A DNA stretch of 64,000 nucleotides from Micromonospora cremea (GCF_900143515.1 NZ_FSQT01000002.1:2481501-2545500), one strand, 5' to 3'; shown: positions 17,536-28,553, numbered from the stretch's first letter. A program made the numbers and translations. The notes: generated by a model not told the origin, from the letters alone.

Positions 17536-19842
17536 TCAGTTGCTGATCCGCACGATCATCTCGTCGGTCGGCTTCGTGCCCTGCTTGACGATCTCGATGC
17601 GGGTGCCGCTGCCGGCCACCTTCACCGAGTTCTGCTCGTTGCCCGCCGTCCAGTAGCGGCTCACCGCGCTGTCGTCGAAGACCGGGTTGGCCTTCAACTT
17701 CGGCAGGCTGACCGGCACTCCGTTGAGGTGGAAGGTCTGGGCGGGCTTGTCGTACCGGCTGAACGTCGCGTCGAAGCCGCTACGGCGGTTGGTGATGGTG
17801 CCCTGGCCCTTGACCGTGATCGCGCCCGGGCGGACGTCGACCGGCAGGTCCAGGCCGTACCCCGGGTGCTCCGAGGTGTTGTTGTCGCCGTAGGCGTAGT
17901 TCACGTACCAGACCAGCATGCCGGGCTGGTTCGCGTACCGCTCCACCCAGTTCGGCCGGGTGTTGGTGAAGCCGTAGTTGTACCCACCGGTCCGCAGGGC
18001 GTCGTCGTACCCGAAGTAGGTCCGGTTCTCCGCGATGTAGAAGCGGGGGTACGAGTCGGTCACCGAGCCACCCATCCGGGTGAAGCCCCGGGCGGTCCAC
18101 TCGGCGGCCAGCGTCTCGGCGTCGTCGGTCCACGCCGCGGTGCCGTTCTTGACCAGCGCAATGTTGTCCAGGAACACGCCGGCCAGGTGCTTGCCGCCGT
18201 CGCTCTGGTAGCGGTAGCGCAACTGGATGGCCTTTCCGGCGTACGCCGCGAGGTCGTAGTTCAGGTCCACCCACTTGCCGCCGGACGACCCGTCGAGACC
18301 GGTCTCCCCGACGTCGTTGAGCGGGCTGCTCAGCGACGCCCAGGTGGCGCCGTTGTCGGTCGACACCTCGGCGTAGAAGAAGTCGTAGTCTTCCTCGGTG
18401 TCGTACCAGGCCTTGGCGTTGATCGAGGCCGAGCTGGCGCCGGTCAGGTCGAGTTGGCGGGTCAGGCTGTTGTTCAGGTTGTCCGCGCTGCCGCCCCACC
18501 ACTCGTTCGACCCACCGAACGGCGTGTTGTAGGTGCTGGTCTGCTCCTGCGGCGGCAGGTTGACGACGACCGCCTGGGCCTTCGGCCCGTCGCTGTCACC
18601 GGCCGGCCCGAGCGTCACCTGGGAGGTGCCCTTGCCGTACTCCACCGTGGAGTAATTCAGCCAGCCGAGGAACAGCTTCGACCACGGGTCCATGTAGCCC
18701 GGGGTCGTCCCGATGTCGTCCTTGCCGTGGCTCAGCCACGAACCGGAGGACATCAGGCTCCAGAACCCCACGCCGTTGTCGCCGCCGGCCGTGTCGTACA
18801 AGTCCGGCAGGCCGAGGTCGTGGCCGTACTCGTGGGCGAACACGCCCAGGCCGCCGTTCTCCGGCTCCGTGGTGTAGTCGCGGATCCAGAGGCCGGTGTC
18901 GCCGATCTGCACGCCACCAGCCAGGTTGCCGGCCGGCCCGGCCTTGCCCATGAGGTCGGTGAAGGCACCCCAGCGGTGCGACCAGATGGCGTCCTCGCCC
19001 TCGGCGCCACCGCCGGCCTCCTCGCCCTCACCGGCGTGCACCGCCTGGAAGTGGTCGATGTAGCCGTCGGGCTCGTTGAAGTCGCCGTCGCCGTCGAAGT
19101 CGTACCTGTCCCAGATGTCGAACTGGGAGAGGTACTCCTTGATCTGGGCCGGGGTCTTGCCGGCCTTGACCTGGGCGTCGTACCAGGACGTGGCGCTGTC
19201 CTTGACGAAGTTCCACGAGCCGTCGCTCTCGGGGATGGCGTTGGAGCCGTACCGCGCCTCGTTGAACGGCACGGTGACCCAGTCGCTGACGTCGCCGCCG
19301 ACGGTGTAGCGGCCGCCGGACTGCTTCAGGTAGAAGTCCCGCATCGACTCGCCGCTACTACCGTAGAACATGTCCAGGTAGTGCTGGCGGTCGTAGTTCG
19401 ACGACCACGAGGTGCTGTTGTCGTCGGTGGCGCCGCCGTCCCAGTTCCGGTCCGGCTCCTGGATCTGGCCGACCACCGGGCCGGCTGCCCCGCCGGTGCG
19501 CGGGTCGGTCTTGTCGCCGAAGTTCACCAGCATGGTGAAGATCGGGTCGACCTTCGGCGGCTGCTGGTACTCGACGAACCGGTCCTTGATCTTGATGACC
19601 TTCGAGCCGTTGCGGGTTTCCAGCTTGGCCTTGCCGGAGAGCAGGTCGGCGATGGCCTGCTTGCGGATCTCCCGCTGCTGATCCGCCTTCGGGTCGGGGA
19701 GGTTGTCCCGGCCGTGCTCCGCCTTGTCGGATGAGGGGGTCGGGTTCGCCGCCGGGGCGCCGGAAGCCGGCGTCGCCACGACTCCCGCCGCCAGCAGCGC
19801 GGCCGTGGCAGTGGCCAGACCGGCTGTGACTCGTCTCCTCAA
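17536..19842 (-). CDS. Secreted M6-family metalloprotease (immune inhibitor A type), copy 2
   Basis: A 768-aa exported zinc protease. The start is taken as TTG at 19842 because AAAGGAGG lies about 8 nt upstream and a normal signal peptide follows at once (RRRVTAGLATATAALLAAG). An ATG/TTG further upstream would place the ribosome site inside the coding region. The zinc motif is HEYGHDLGLPDLYD near residue 336, with DFDGDGDFNEPDG before it. The C-terminal half has beta-sandwich modules including FYAEVSTDNGATW. It is paralogous to the gene downstream but clearly diverged. Regulation may involve the palindrome at 19871-19904, just upstream of the ribosome site. Confidence 0.93.
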   Translation of the reverse strand: MRRRVTAGLATATAALLAAGVVATPASGAPAANPTPSSDKAEHGRDNLPDPKADQQREIRKQAIADLLSGKAKLETRNGSKVIKIKDRFVEYQQPPKVDPIFTMLVNFGDKTDPRTGGAAGPVVGQIQEPDRNWDGGATDDNSTSWSSNYDRQHYLDMFYGSSGESMRDFYLKQSGGRYTVGGDVSDWVTVPFNEARYGSNAIPESDGSWNFVKDSATSWYDAQVKAGKTPAQIKEYLSQFDIWDRYDFDGDGDFNEPDGYIDHFQAVHAGEGEEAGGGAEGEDAIWSHRWGAFTDLMGKAGPAGNLAGGVQIGDTGLWIRDYTTEPENGGLGVFAHEYGHDLGLPDLYDTAGGDNGVGFWSLMSSGSWLSHGKDDIGTTPGYMDPWSKLFLGWLNYSTVEYGKGTSQVTLGPAGDSDGPKAQAVVVNLPPQEQTSTYNTPFGGSNEWWGGSADNLNNSLTRQLDLTGASSASINAKAWYDTEEDYDFFYAEVSTDNGATWASLSSPLNDVGETGLDGSSGGKWVDLNYDLAAYAGKAIQLRYRYQSDGGKHLAGVFLDNIALVKNGTAAWTDDAETLAAEWTARGFTRMGGSVTDSYPRFYIAENRTYFGYDDALRTGGYNYGFTNTRPNWVERYANQPGMLVWYVNYAYGDNNTSEHPGYGLDLPVDVRPGAITVKGQGTITNRRSGFDATFSRYDKPAQTFHLNGVPVSLPKLKANPVFDDSAVSRYWTAGNEQNSVKVAGSGTRIEIVKQGTKPTDEMIVRISN

Positions 19843-19870
19843 AGGTCTCCTCCTTTGTGGACCTGTGTTA

Positions 19871-19904
19871 CATGACAGCGATCGTCGAAGCAATCACTGT
19901 CATG
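19871..19904. promoter_or_regulatory. Candidate operator palindrome upstream of M6 protease copy 2
   Basis: CATGACAGCGAT and ATCACTGTCATG form 12-bp inverted arms with one mismatch, separated by 10 nt, 29-62 bp upstream of the TTG start. The spacing of the half-sites fits binding of a dimeric regulator. Confidence 0.55.
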
Positions 19905-20151
19905 ATGTGCGCCACACACCTTTACAGAGAGTCCGGCCGGTTGTCACGAGTCGATCAAGTGGGCTGAAGGTGGTTTTGGAGGGTTCTGGGGCGACAAATC
20001 GTGACGGAATAGTCGTGGCCTGAGGCAACTATTTACATCACGGTTCTGTCACGATCGTCAATTCTGCACGGGATTATGAGGTTCCCGATGTGTAGCGCCC
20101 GAACCGACGGAAACGTCACGCCGTGCGGTGGGCCCGAACGCGGAACGGCCC

Positions 20152-20174
20152 GCCCGGAGCGTGGTGCTCCGGGC
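20152..20174. terminator. Hairpin terminator
   Basis: GCCCGGAGC and GCTCCGGGC (9 bp, perfect) with a 5-nt loop, 40 bp beyond the stop of the minus-strand fragment at 20214. Confidence 0.55.
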
Positions 20175-20213
20175 TGGCCGCCCGTTGGTCCGTCCGACGA
20201 CGGCCTGTTGCGG

Positions 20214-20684
20214 TCAGTTCCTCGCCGGGGTCACGTACACCGTGGCGGACGAGTTGTCCCGTGCCGCCTTCTTGATGGTGAGCGAGACGCCGTAGTTGAC
20301 GCGCTGGTCGCCGGGGTCACCGGTGCCCAGCACGATCGCGCCGCCGCCCAGGGTTACGCCGTAGAACTCCGGCGCCGGGCTGCCGTCCGGGTGGGTCACC
20401 CGGGTGGTGTACGGCGCGTTGTCCCGCGACGGGAGCACCACCGAGGCGTCGTTGTCCCGCGCGTACGCAGCCCCGTCGCGCATCTCGATGCCCGGGTACC
20501 AGGTCTTGGCATCGGTGAAGGACTTCACCGGCGCCTGCGCCTTGAACTTCGTGCAGTACGCGCTGTACGGCTCGTCCGCCGCCTCCAGGCACTCGTTGGA
20601 GGGGTACGTCTTCTGCAGCGTGAACGCCGCGTTCGCCGACTGCGGACGGCTGGGCAGGTTGTCCGTCACCGACGGGTCCTTCAC
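20214..20684 (-). pseudogene. C-terminal fragment of a secreted protein, possibly a third M6-type protease
   Basis: 156 codons in one frame, beginning at a GTG with no ribosome site. The same frame is open a few codons further upstream (VDHFVKDPSV...) and then meets TAG. There is no signal peptide. The sequence (NLPSRPQSANAAFTL, YSAYCTKF, DASVVLPSRDNAPYTTR, and the end ATVYVTPARN) looks like the beta-rich tail of a much larger exported enzyme, including two Cys. Lying next to two M6 proteases, it may be the tail of a deleted third copy. The parent family is a guess from memory of similar C-termini; the fragment nature is better supported. Confidence 0.5.
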
Positions 20685-20848
20685 GAAGTGATCTACGTCG
20701 AACTACTCGAACCTGGTGAACCTAAATCACAACCGGTCGAAAGGACAGAGGCGACCTGCCGCGTGTGTCCGTTCAGCTTCTCCACGCTCCTCCGACCGAC
20801 CGATGTGACACTGGTCAGGCAGTGCGCGCCGTACCCGAAAGAAATGAC

Positions 20849-20882
20849 GGAGGGTGGCGGTCCGCACGGACCGCCACCCTCC
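20849..20882. terminator. Strong hairpin terminator of acs
   Basis: A perfect 16-bp stem (arms 20849-20864 and 20867-20882, GGAGGGTGGCGGTCCG and complement) with a 2-nt loop, 18 bp past the acs stop. Confidence 0.8.
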
Positions 20883-20899
20883 GACGTGTACGCCTGCCG

Positions 20900-22864
<1,965 letters not shown>

Positions 22865-23250
22865 GCCGTGACTCCTCGTCCTCGGGTGACCTGCGTCTCG
22901 CTGGGCACGAGGGTAGTCGTGGGGCTTCCAGCAGGCGACCGCTGCCCGCTCCGTCGCGCCGAGCGGCCCCCGCCGAGCGCCCGACGGCCTCGGCTGCCGT
23001 GTCCCCGCGTAGCGCGGCCGTGCTCGCCGTCGCGCGGCTGTGTCCGCTGTGGCGCGCCTGTGTCCGCGTGCCGGCCTTGATCGACACGAGGTTGGCGATG
23101 TCGCGGTATCCCGGCGGCTGGGACGCCGCGATATCGGCGACCTCGTGTCGACCTTGCCTGCCCGAGGCGGGCGTCGAGCGGGCGGTGGCCCGGGTCGCGT
23201 TGCGGCCGGGTGCGGCCCGGAAGGCCGGGCCGGGTCGCTAGCGTGGCGGG
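22865..23250. other. Divergent intergenic region between acs and the Fic-like gene
   Basis: 386 bp without a credible gene. It should hold both promoters. The dominant structure is the REP-like hairpin at 23079-23156. GC content stays high throughout and no operator was recognised. Confidence 0.5.
23079..23156. repeat. REP-like intergenic hairpin, type 2
   Basis: Outer arms TCGACACGAGGT and ACCTCGTGTCGA are perfect. Inner arms (CGATGTCGCGGTATCCC against GGGACGCCGCGATATCG) pair with a few mismatches, giving one ~78-nt stem. Its sequence is unrelated to hairpins 1 and 3 except for a GATC near the end. Confidence 0.6.
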
Positions 23251-23997
23251 GTGACCACCGACCCGCTCGCCCCGCTGCTCGCGCTCGCCGACATCGCTCC
23301 AGCCGTCGAGCGGGCCCGCGAACGGTTCGACCAGGCGCTCGGGCACCGCGCGCTGCGCCGGCACGGTGGGCAGGTCGCGGCCGAGGTCAGCCTCCGGTCC
23401 GCCGTGGCCAGCGCCGCCCTGGAGGGGGCCACGCACGAGCGCGAGGCGGTCCGCGCCGGCACCGTCACCGACCCGGTGCTCCAGGGGGCGCTGCGGGTCG
23501 CCGGGGCGCTGCCCGGGCTGAGCGAGCTCTGGCCGAAGGCCCCCCGGCAGGCCCTCGCGAAGCTGCACGTGCTCGCTGCCCGGGACATGGTGCCGGAGGA
23601 CGAGCTGGGTCGACCAGTGACCGACCCCGTGGTCGCCGCCCGGTTGGACGGGCTGGCCGGGCTCGTCGCCGGCGGCACGAAGGTCTCCCCGTTGGTGCTC
23701 GCCGCCGTGGTCCACGGGGAGTTGCTGAACCTGCGCCCGTTCGCCGGGCCGTCCGGTGTGGTGGCCCGGGGCGCCGCCCGCCTGGTGCTGCTCGCCAGCG
23801 GCCTCGACCCGCGCGGCCTGCTCGCCGTCGACGTCGGTCACCACGAGCGGGAACCCGAGTACGTCGGCTCGGCCGGCGCCTTCGCCACCGGCACTCCGGA
23901 CGGGCTGCGCTCCTGGCTGCGCCACTACATGGCGGCCGTGGAGGTCGGCGCCGACCAGCTCACCGTCATCGGCGACGAGATCCTCGCCGCCGCCTGA
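23251..23997 (+). CDS. Fic-fold-like protein with degenerate catalytic motif
   Basis: A 248-aa all-helical protein. The segment [21 protein letters not shown] (residues about 154-174, split here by its two halves [10 protein letters not shown] and AGPSGVVAR) lines up with the Fic loop I-H-P-F-x-D/E-G-N-G-R-x-x-R. The catalytic His is Arg, and the Asp/Glu, Asn and first Arg are Gly/Ser/Val, so AMP transfer is not expected. An N-terminal [11 protein letters not shown] resembles the inhibitory-helix-type serine/alanine-glu segment. Orthologues next to acs are often named oxidoreductase without evidence. GTG start at 23251 directly follows a GCGGGG stretch. Function unknown. Confidence 0.75.
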   Translation: MTTDPLAPLLALADIAPAVERARERFDQALGHRALRRHGGQVAAEVSLRSAVASAALEGATHEREAVRAGTVTDPVLQGALRVAGALPGLSELWPKAPRQALAKLHVLAARDMVPEDELGRPVTDPVVAARLDGLAGLVAGGTKVSPLVLAAVVHGELLNLRPFAGPSGVVARGAARLVLLASGLDPRGLLAVDVGHHEREPEYVGSAGAFATGTPDGLRSWLRHYMAAVEVGADQLTVIGDEILAAA

Positions 23998-24065
23998 GCC
24001 CGCCCGCAGCCCCGCTGTTCCGCTCCGCCCTGCCTCGCCCCGCCCTGCCTCCCGCCCTCGCTCCT

Positions 24066-24140
24066 GTCGATCATGGGGTTGTGGTGCCTCACAAAGAACG
24101 CGAAGAGCACCAACACGCCCACCACAATCCCCTGATCGAC
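24066..24140. repeat. REP-like intergenic hairpin, type 3
   Basis: GTCGATCATGGGGTTGTGGTG and CACCACAATCCCCTGATCGAC are inverted arms, with small mismatches around the GGGG run, enclosing about 33 nt. It sits between the convergent Fic-like and HAD genes and so flanks the Fic-like gene together with type 2. Confidence 0.6.
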
Positions 24141-24166
24141 CCGTGGGGTGGGGTGGGGTGCGGAGG

Positions 24167-24970
24167 TCAGGCGGTGGCGGCGGCGCGGGTGCGACGATGC
24201 CGGCCGTACCAGGCGATGCCGATGGCCACGCCCACGCCGACCCCCAGGGCCGCCGCAGCCACCGGGACGGCAGGCCGCTCCCGCAACCGACGGCCCAGCG
24301 GGATCGGGTGGCGGAACTCCAGCACCGGCCAGGCGTTCTCCGAGGCCAGCTTGCGCAGCTGCCGGTCCGGGTTGACCACACTCGGGTGGCCGACGCACTC
24401 CAGCAGCGGTCGGTCACTGTACGAGTCGGAGTAGGCGTACGAGTCGGCCAGGTCGTAGCCGCGTGCGGTGGCCAGCTCGCTGACCGCCTCGACCTTGCTC
24501 GGGCCGGCCGCGTAGAACTCGACCTCGCCGCTGTACCGGCCGTCCCGCACCGTCATCCGGGTGGCGATCACGTCGGTCACCCCGAGTAGTTCACCGATCG
24601 GCCGGACCATCTCCTCGCCGGAGGCGGAGACCAGCACCACGTCCCGGCCGGCAGCCTGGTGCTCCATGATCAGCGCGGCGGCCTCGGCGTACACGTAGGG
24701 GTTGATCAGCTCATGGAGCGTCTCCGCGACGATCTGGCGGACCTGTTCTACCGGCCAGCCCTTGCAGAGCGCGGCCAGGTAGTCCCGTGTTCGGGCCATG
24801 GTGTGCTCGTCGGTGCCGCCCAGCCGGAACATCAGCTGCGCGTACGCCGACTTGACCACGTCACGCCGGGTGATCAGCCCATCCCGGTAGAACGGCCGAC
24901 CGAACGCCAGGGCGCTCGACTTGGCGATGACGGTCTTGTCCAGATCGAAGAAAGCGGCACTTCGGCCCAC
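24167..24970 (-). CDS. HAD-IB family (SerB-like) phosphatase with C-terminal membrane helix
   Basis: A 267-aa HAD phosphatase. Motif I is FFDLDKTV with the nucleophile Asp9 and acid Asp11. Motif II is VLVSASGEE, and motif III/IV are around SKVEAV and YAYSDSYSDRPLLE. The cap region between resembles SerB. The last ~35 residues hold a hydrophobic helix (VPVAAAALGVGVGVAIGIAWY) followed by a basic tail, so the enzyme is likely anchored to the membrane. GTG start at 24970. In other actinomycetes an orthologue lies beside acs and the ssd/tadA locus, matching this neighbourhood. Substrate unknown. Confidence 0.9.
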   Translation of the reverse strand: MGRSAAFFDLDKTVIAKSSALAFGRPFYRDGLITRRDVVKSAYAQLMFRLGGTDEHTMARTRDYLAALCKGWPVEQVRQIVAETLHELINPYVYAEAAALIMEHQAAGRDVVLVSASGEEMVRPIGELLGVTDVIATRMTVRDGRYSGEVEFYAAGPSKVEAVSELATARGYDLADSYAYSDSYSDRPLLECVGHPSVVNPDRQLRKLASENAWPVLEFRHPIPLGRRLRERPAVPVAAAALGVGVGVAIGIAWYGRHRRTRAAATA

Positions 24971-25227
24971 GGCGCGAAAGTCTAGCCGGATGGTCTATGG
25001 TCGGCGGGTGCCCGGGGTCAGGCCACCCCTCGGACCTGCGGGCCGGCGCCACCACCTCCGCTCAGCGTGATCACGCTCACACTCCGCGAGGAGATTTTCG
25101 CAGTGAGTGGAGTAGACACGCACTCGACGTGACCGGCCCGCTCAGGCAGACTTGTCCGCACGACGAGCTTTCATATCTCGGAAAACAGACAGACCCTCGG
25201 CGGTTGCACCCCCCGTGACCGTCGAGT

Positions 25228-25257
25228 GGTTCGGCTCGACCCCCCCGGAGCCGAACC
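25228..25257. terminator. Hairpin, first of two in tandem
   Basis: GGTTCGGCTC and GAGCCGAACC form a perfect 10-bp stem with a C/G-rich 10-nt loop. Confidence 0.5.
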
Positions 25258-25260
25258 TTC

Positions 25261-25293
25261 GACGACCCCCGTCTCCCCCCGACGGGGGTCGTC
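25261..25293. terminator. Hairpin, second of two in tandem
   Basis: GACGACCCCCGTC and GACGGGGGTCGTC form a perfect 13-bp stem followed on the plus strand by CCCTTTCC. It lies 30 bp beyond the integrase remnant's stop. Confidence 0.6.
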
Positions 25294-25322
25294 CCTTTCC
25301 GGGGTGAGCGCTGCGGCCCAGG

Positions 25323-26024
25323 TCACAGGTCGTCCACGTCCGCGTCGAAGGCCCCGTCCGAGGGCATTTCCTCGGTCGGAGGCAGCAGAGAGGCAGCAGA
25401 GCTGTCAAACGCCTCCAGAACACGGGCGGCGTAGTCGTCTGGGGTGTGCGTGTACCGGTTGAGCGTCGTGGACGCCTGTTCGTGGCCCATGACCCGCTGC
25501 ACCAGGTTGATCGGGACGCCGTCGGTGACCAGCCAGGTGGCGTAGGCGTGCCGCAGGTCGTGGAACCGCATCCCGCCGGCAGCCTTGGCTGCCACGCAGG
25601 CAACGGCCTCCCGCTCGGTGGTGAACTCCGCCGACCACTCCACGCCCTCCCGGTCCGGCCAGGTCGCGCGGTACCGGTGCGGGCCGGTGTTGGCGACCTG
25701 GCCGAGCAGCCCGGCGCGGACCAGCGAGGGCAGCCAGACCCGACGCCGGAAGTTCGACCGCCGCAGTGGCCGCCCCACCCGGTCGCGGAAGACCAGCGTG
25801 CGCGGGTCCGGATCATCGGCGGCGGTGTGCAGCTCGCGGAATGCGGCCAGGAGGAAGCCGGGCAGCGGCACGGTCCGCACCCCGGCGCGACTCTTCGGGT
25901 ACGGGCGTAGCACGATTCCGCCGTGAGTCTCCTCGGCCACCTGGACCACGCGCAGCGATGCCCGGTCGAGGTCGACTGAGGACCACGTCAGCCCGGCGCA
26001 CTCACCCCAGCGCAGAGCCGACAC
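25323..26024 (-). pseudogene. Tyrosine recombinase (integrase), N-terminally truncated
   Basis: The catalytic half of a phage/ICE-type tyrosine recombinase. It keeps the first Arg (ALRWGECAGL), the His-x-x-Arg box (HDLRHAYATWL) and the end box with His and the nucleophile Tyr (VMGHEQASTTLNRYTH). The N-terminal DNA-binding domain is absent. Upstream of FVSALRW the frame runs into unrelated sequence and then into the start of the neighbouring plus-strand gene. It therefore marks a dead integration event at the left edge of an accessory block. The C-terminal 35 residues are acidic and ordinary for this family. Confidence 0.8.
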
Positions 26025-26122
26025 GAAATCGTCTGTCTCTCCGGAAGGCTGATCGTGACGAGCCAGGACCTGGCCGCAACCTGGCTGCACGCCGACTGTC
26101 CGATGGCTCAAGATAGAGGGCA

Positions 26123-27418
26123 ATGCAGGTAATCGACTTGGGCGAGGACTGGTCGATCCGGCCCGATCGGCCCGACCACGCGCGGCGGCGATCTGCTCCG
26201 CGCCTGGTGGGGCTTTTGGCGGCCGCGGTCCTGTTGACTCTGCTGGCCGGCGGCTCGGCGGTCCCGCAACCGAGCCTGGTGCCCATTCGGTTGCTGGCCG
26301 TGGGCGGAAGCGTCAACTTCCAGCTCACTGACGACCGCGTCTTCACGGTGCGCAGCCAGGACGGTTCGCCAGTGGTGATCACCGCATACCGGGTCACCAA
26401 CGGTGCGCGACTGTGGCAGACCACCCTGAACGCAGGCAACGAGGTGCTACAACCGGTTCCCGGCGCCGGGGTTCTCCTGGTCTGGGGTGGCACCTCGCTG
26501 ACCGTGCTGGATGTTGGTACCGGTCAGATCCGCTGGCAACGGGCCGGTGTGACCGGAGTGGAGTTCCTCCCCGACAACCAACGGATGCTGCTCTTCTCCG
26601 AGGACGCCGGCCTTCAACTGCTCACCATCGGGTCCGGCCAGCCCGACTGGTCCAGGCAGGTTTCGGCGGGCACGAACGTCACGGTCGCGCTGGACAGCGC
26701 CGGTCAGCACACCCTGGGCTGGGTCGTGAACTGGGAACCGGACGGCACGATCCGGATCCTCGACGAGGCCAGCGGGCAGACGCTGCGTACCGGAAAGCTG
26801 CCGGCATCCATCGGCGACCCGGCGCGCAGCCCGGAGGCCGTGCTCGGCATCGACCGGCTGGTCCTGACCTTCATCACGGCCGGCGACGGAACTGTCATCA
26901 CCGCCTACGACTCGGCCACTCTGGCCCGGACCTGGCAGGCGACGATTCCCGAGCCGAGCTTTCGGTTCGGGCGCTGCGGCCCGATGATTTGCGTCGGCGG
27001 CACCAACCTCACCGCCATCGACCCGGCCACCGGGTCGATCCGCTGGCGGGCCGACACCTGGGCCGGCGCCATCTGGCTCCCCGACACCATCCCGGGCGGC
27101 GTGCTGATCGTCACCGGCTACCGCGGCAGCGAACGGCTGACACTGATCGAGGCCCGCAGCGGGAAGGCGCATCCAATACCCGGGCGGTGGATTCCGATTT
27201 CCGACGGCCCGGCCGGCAACCTGTTCGCCGGATACCAAGTGGGCCGGATCGGCGCCTGGCTGGGGGTTCTGCACCAGCGGACCAACACGGTCCGGTCAGT
27301 GGCCTGGCTGCCCGACGTGGTCCGCGACCAGTGCCAGGCGAGCACACCAGAGCAGACCTACCTGGTCTGCACCACAATCCACGGCGCGATCCAGATCTGG
27401 CGGTACACCCCCCAATAA
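26123..27418 (+). CDS. Membrane-anchored PQQ-like beta-propeller protein
   Basis: A 431-aa protein. A short cytoplasmic N-terminus (MQVIDLGEDWSIRPDRPDH) is followed by one transmembrane helix (LVGLLAAAVLLTLLAGGSA) and an extracellular WD/PQQ-type propeller. Repeats include RVTNGARLWQTTLN, VGTGQIRWQRAGV and DPATGSIRWRADTW, each ending a blade with the G-x-x-x-W pattern. Such proteins occur in several copies in Micromonosporaceae genomes; their ligand is unknown. ATG start at 26123 with a weak GAGGG upstream. It lies next to the broken integrase and is probably part of the accessory block. Confidence 0.82.
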   Translation: MQVIDLGEDWSIRPDRPDHARRRSAPRLVGLLAAAVLLTLLAGGSAVPQPSLVPIRLLAVGGSVNFQLTDDRVFTVRSQDGSPVVITAYRVTNGARLWQTTLNAGNEVLQPVPGAGVLLVWGGTSLTVLDVGTGQIRWQRAGVTGVEFLPDNQRMLLFSEDAGLQLLTIGSGQPDWSRQVSAGTNVTVALDSAGQHTLGWVVNWEPDGTIRILDEASGQTLRTGKLPASIGDPARSPEAVLGIDRLVLTFITAGDGTVITAYDSATLARTWQATIPEPSFRFGRCGPMICVGGTNLTAIDPATGSIRWRADTWAGAIWLPDTIPGGVLIVTGYRGSERLTLIEARSGKAHPIPGRWIPISDGPAGNLFAGYQVGRIGAWLGVLHQRTNTVRSVAWLPDVVRDQCQASTPEQTYLVCTTIHGAIQIWRYTPQ

Positions 27419-27608
27419 CCTGACTGTCCCGGGCACGCCGTAAGCACGACGATTTGCTGCCTGCGGATTGTTTCGGGAATGAATAGCAGTGCTATGGCCT
27501 TTGCGGCGCCGAGGGTGAGCCGATGCGGATCGCCACGCTCGGGGTAGCCGCTGCCGCCTCTTGATGTGCTCGGAAGAGGCGGCCCCGCCGGTCGGTAGGG
27601 TCGTCCGC

Positions 27609-28553
27609 GTGGATCTGGACGACACCGCCTCCCGGCTCGGGGTCCCCGTCGAGGACATCGACCACGTGCACCGGCTCGCCGGCGACCGGCCGTCGGCTCC
27701 GCTGCCCGCCAAGGCCGACGCGCCCGCGATCCTCGACCAGCTCGCAGTGCGGCCGGACGACGCCGCCGAGATCATGGCGGGCTGGCCCGACACCGGCTCC
27801 CCACTGTGGACCCCGGAGCTGCGCTGGCTGCTCGACCGCTCGATCGCCCTGGTCCGCGCCGATCTCGGGGGCCACGGCTGGCTGTCGCCCGGTCCGGCGC
27901 TACCGCGCGAACGGGGCCCCGCCTGGCGGCATCTCTACGTGTATGCGTACCTGGCCCTGGTCGACGTCGTCACGGGATACCACCGCGACCACGGCGTCGC
28001 CGATGCCGTGTCGTGGGTGACCCTCGCGGACCTGGGCCGCAACCTCGCGATCGACCGGCGGATGCACCGGGAGGGCTGGCCGGTCATGCAGAGCTGGCTG
28101 ACGCTGCACGCGCGCGGCGGCATCTACGAGCTGGGCCGACTGCAGCACCAGCGCGGTGGCAGCGCCATCGACCTGCACATCCCCGACTCGGGGCCCTTGA
28201 CCCCGGAGGCGGTCGCGGCATCGCTCGACGAGGCCCGCACGTTCTTCCCGCGCCACTTTCCCGACGAGCGCTACACGGCGTTCTCCTGCGGCTCCTGGCT
28301 GCTCGACCCGCAGCTGCTGGAGTACCTGCCCGCGGACTCCAACATCGTCCAGTTTCAGCGGAGGTTCGAGCTGGAGCCCTACGAGGAGCCGGAAGGGCTG
28401 GACGCCGACGTCGAGGTGCTGCGGTTCGGGTTCCGCACCCTGACCACGCCGCTCGACCAGCTGCCGCGCCGCACCGTGCTCCAGCGCGCGATCGTCGACC
28501 ACCTGAAAGCCGGCCGCCACTGGCAGTGGCGCCGCGGCCGCTTCCCGATCTAG
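27609..28553 (+). CDS. Acyltransferase-domain protein (GNAT-like with DUF5596-type N-terminus)
   Basis: A 314-aa two-domain protein. The N-terminal ~100 residues are helical (ASRLGVPVEDIDHVHRLAG, AAEIMAGWPDTGSPLW). The C-terminal part resembles an N-acyltransferase fold (LTLHARGGIYELGRLQHQR, SCGSWLLDPQLLEYLP, SNIVQFQRRFEL). The family is annotated as acyltransferase domain-containing; acyl donor and acceptor are unknown. GTG 27609 is preferred to the ATG 48 bp upstream because the added residues are not conserved-looking and the GTG begins the helical domain. It stands alone between non-coding spacers. Confidence 0.75.
   Translation: MDLDDTASRLGVPVEDIDHVHRLAGDRPSAPLPAKADAPAILDQLAVRPDDAAEIMAGWPDTGSPLWTPELRWLLDRSIALVRADLGGHGWLSPGPALPRERGPAWRHLYVYAYLALVDVVTGYHRDHGVADAVSWVTLADLGRNLAIDRRMHREGWPVMQSWLTLHARGGIYELGRLQHQRGGSAIDLHIPDSGPLTPEAVAASLDEARTFFPRHFPDERYTAFSCGSWLLDPQLLEYLPADSNIVQFQRRFELEPYEEPEGLDADVEVLRFGFRTLTTPLDQLPRRTVLQRAIVDHLKAGRHWQWRRGRFPI

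Larger units (their letters stand above)
19843..20213. other. Intergenic region with operator and terminator
   Basis: 371 bp without a gene. It holds the palindrome at 19871-19904 and, after a somewhat AT-richer stretch, the hairpin at 20152-20174. No small gene was found. Confidence 0.5.
24971..25322. other. Boundary region between HAD gene and integrase remnant
   Basis: 352 bp without a credible gene. Two adjacent perfect hairpins lie at 25228-25257 and 25261-25293. This is where the conserved backbone ends and the accessory block begins, so an old attachment site could lie here. No tRNA or direct repeat was recognised. Confidence 0.45.

Noticed and set aside
25221..25293. tRNA gene or attachment site in the tandem hairpins near the integrase remnant
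   Set aside because: No cloverleaf could be drawn. One stem contains GGTTCG but lacks the other arms, and no direct repeat was found.
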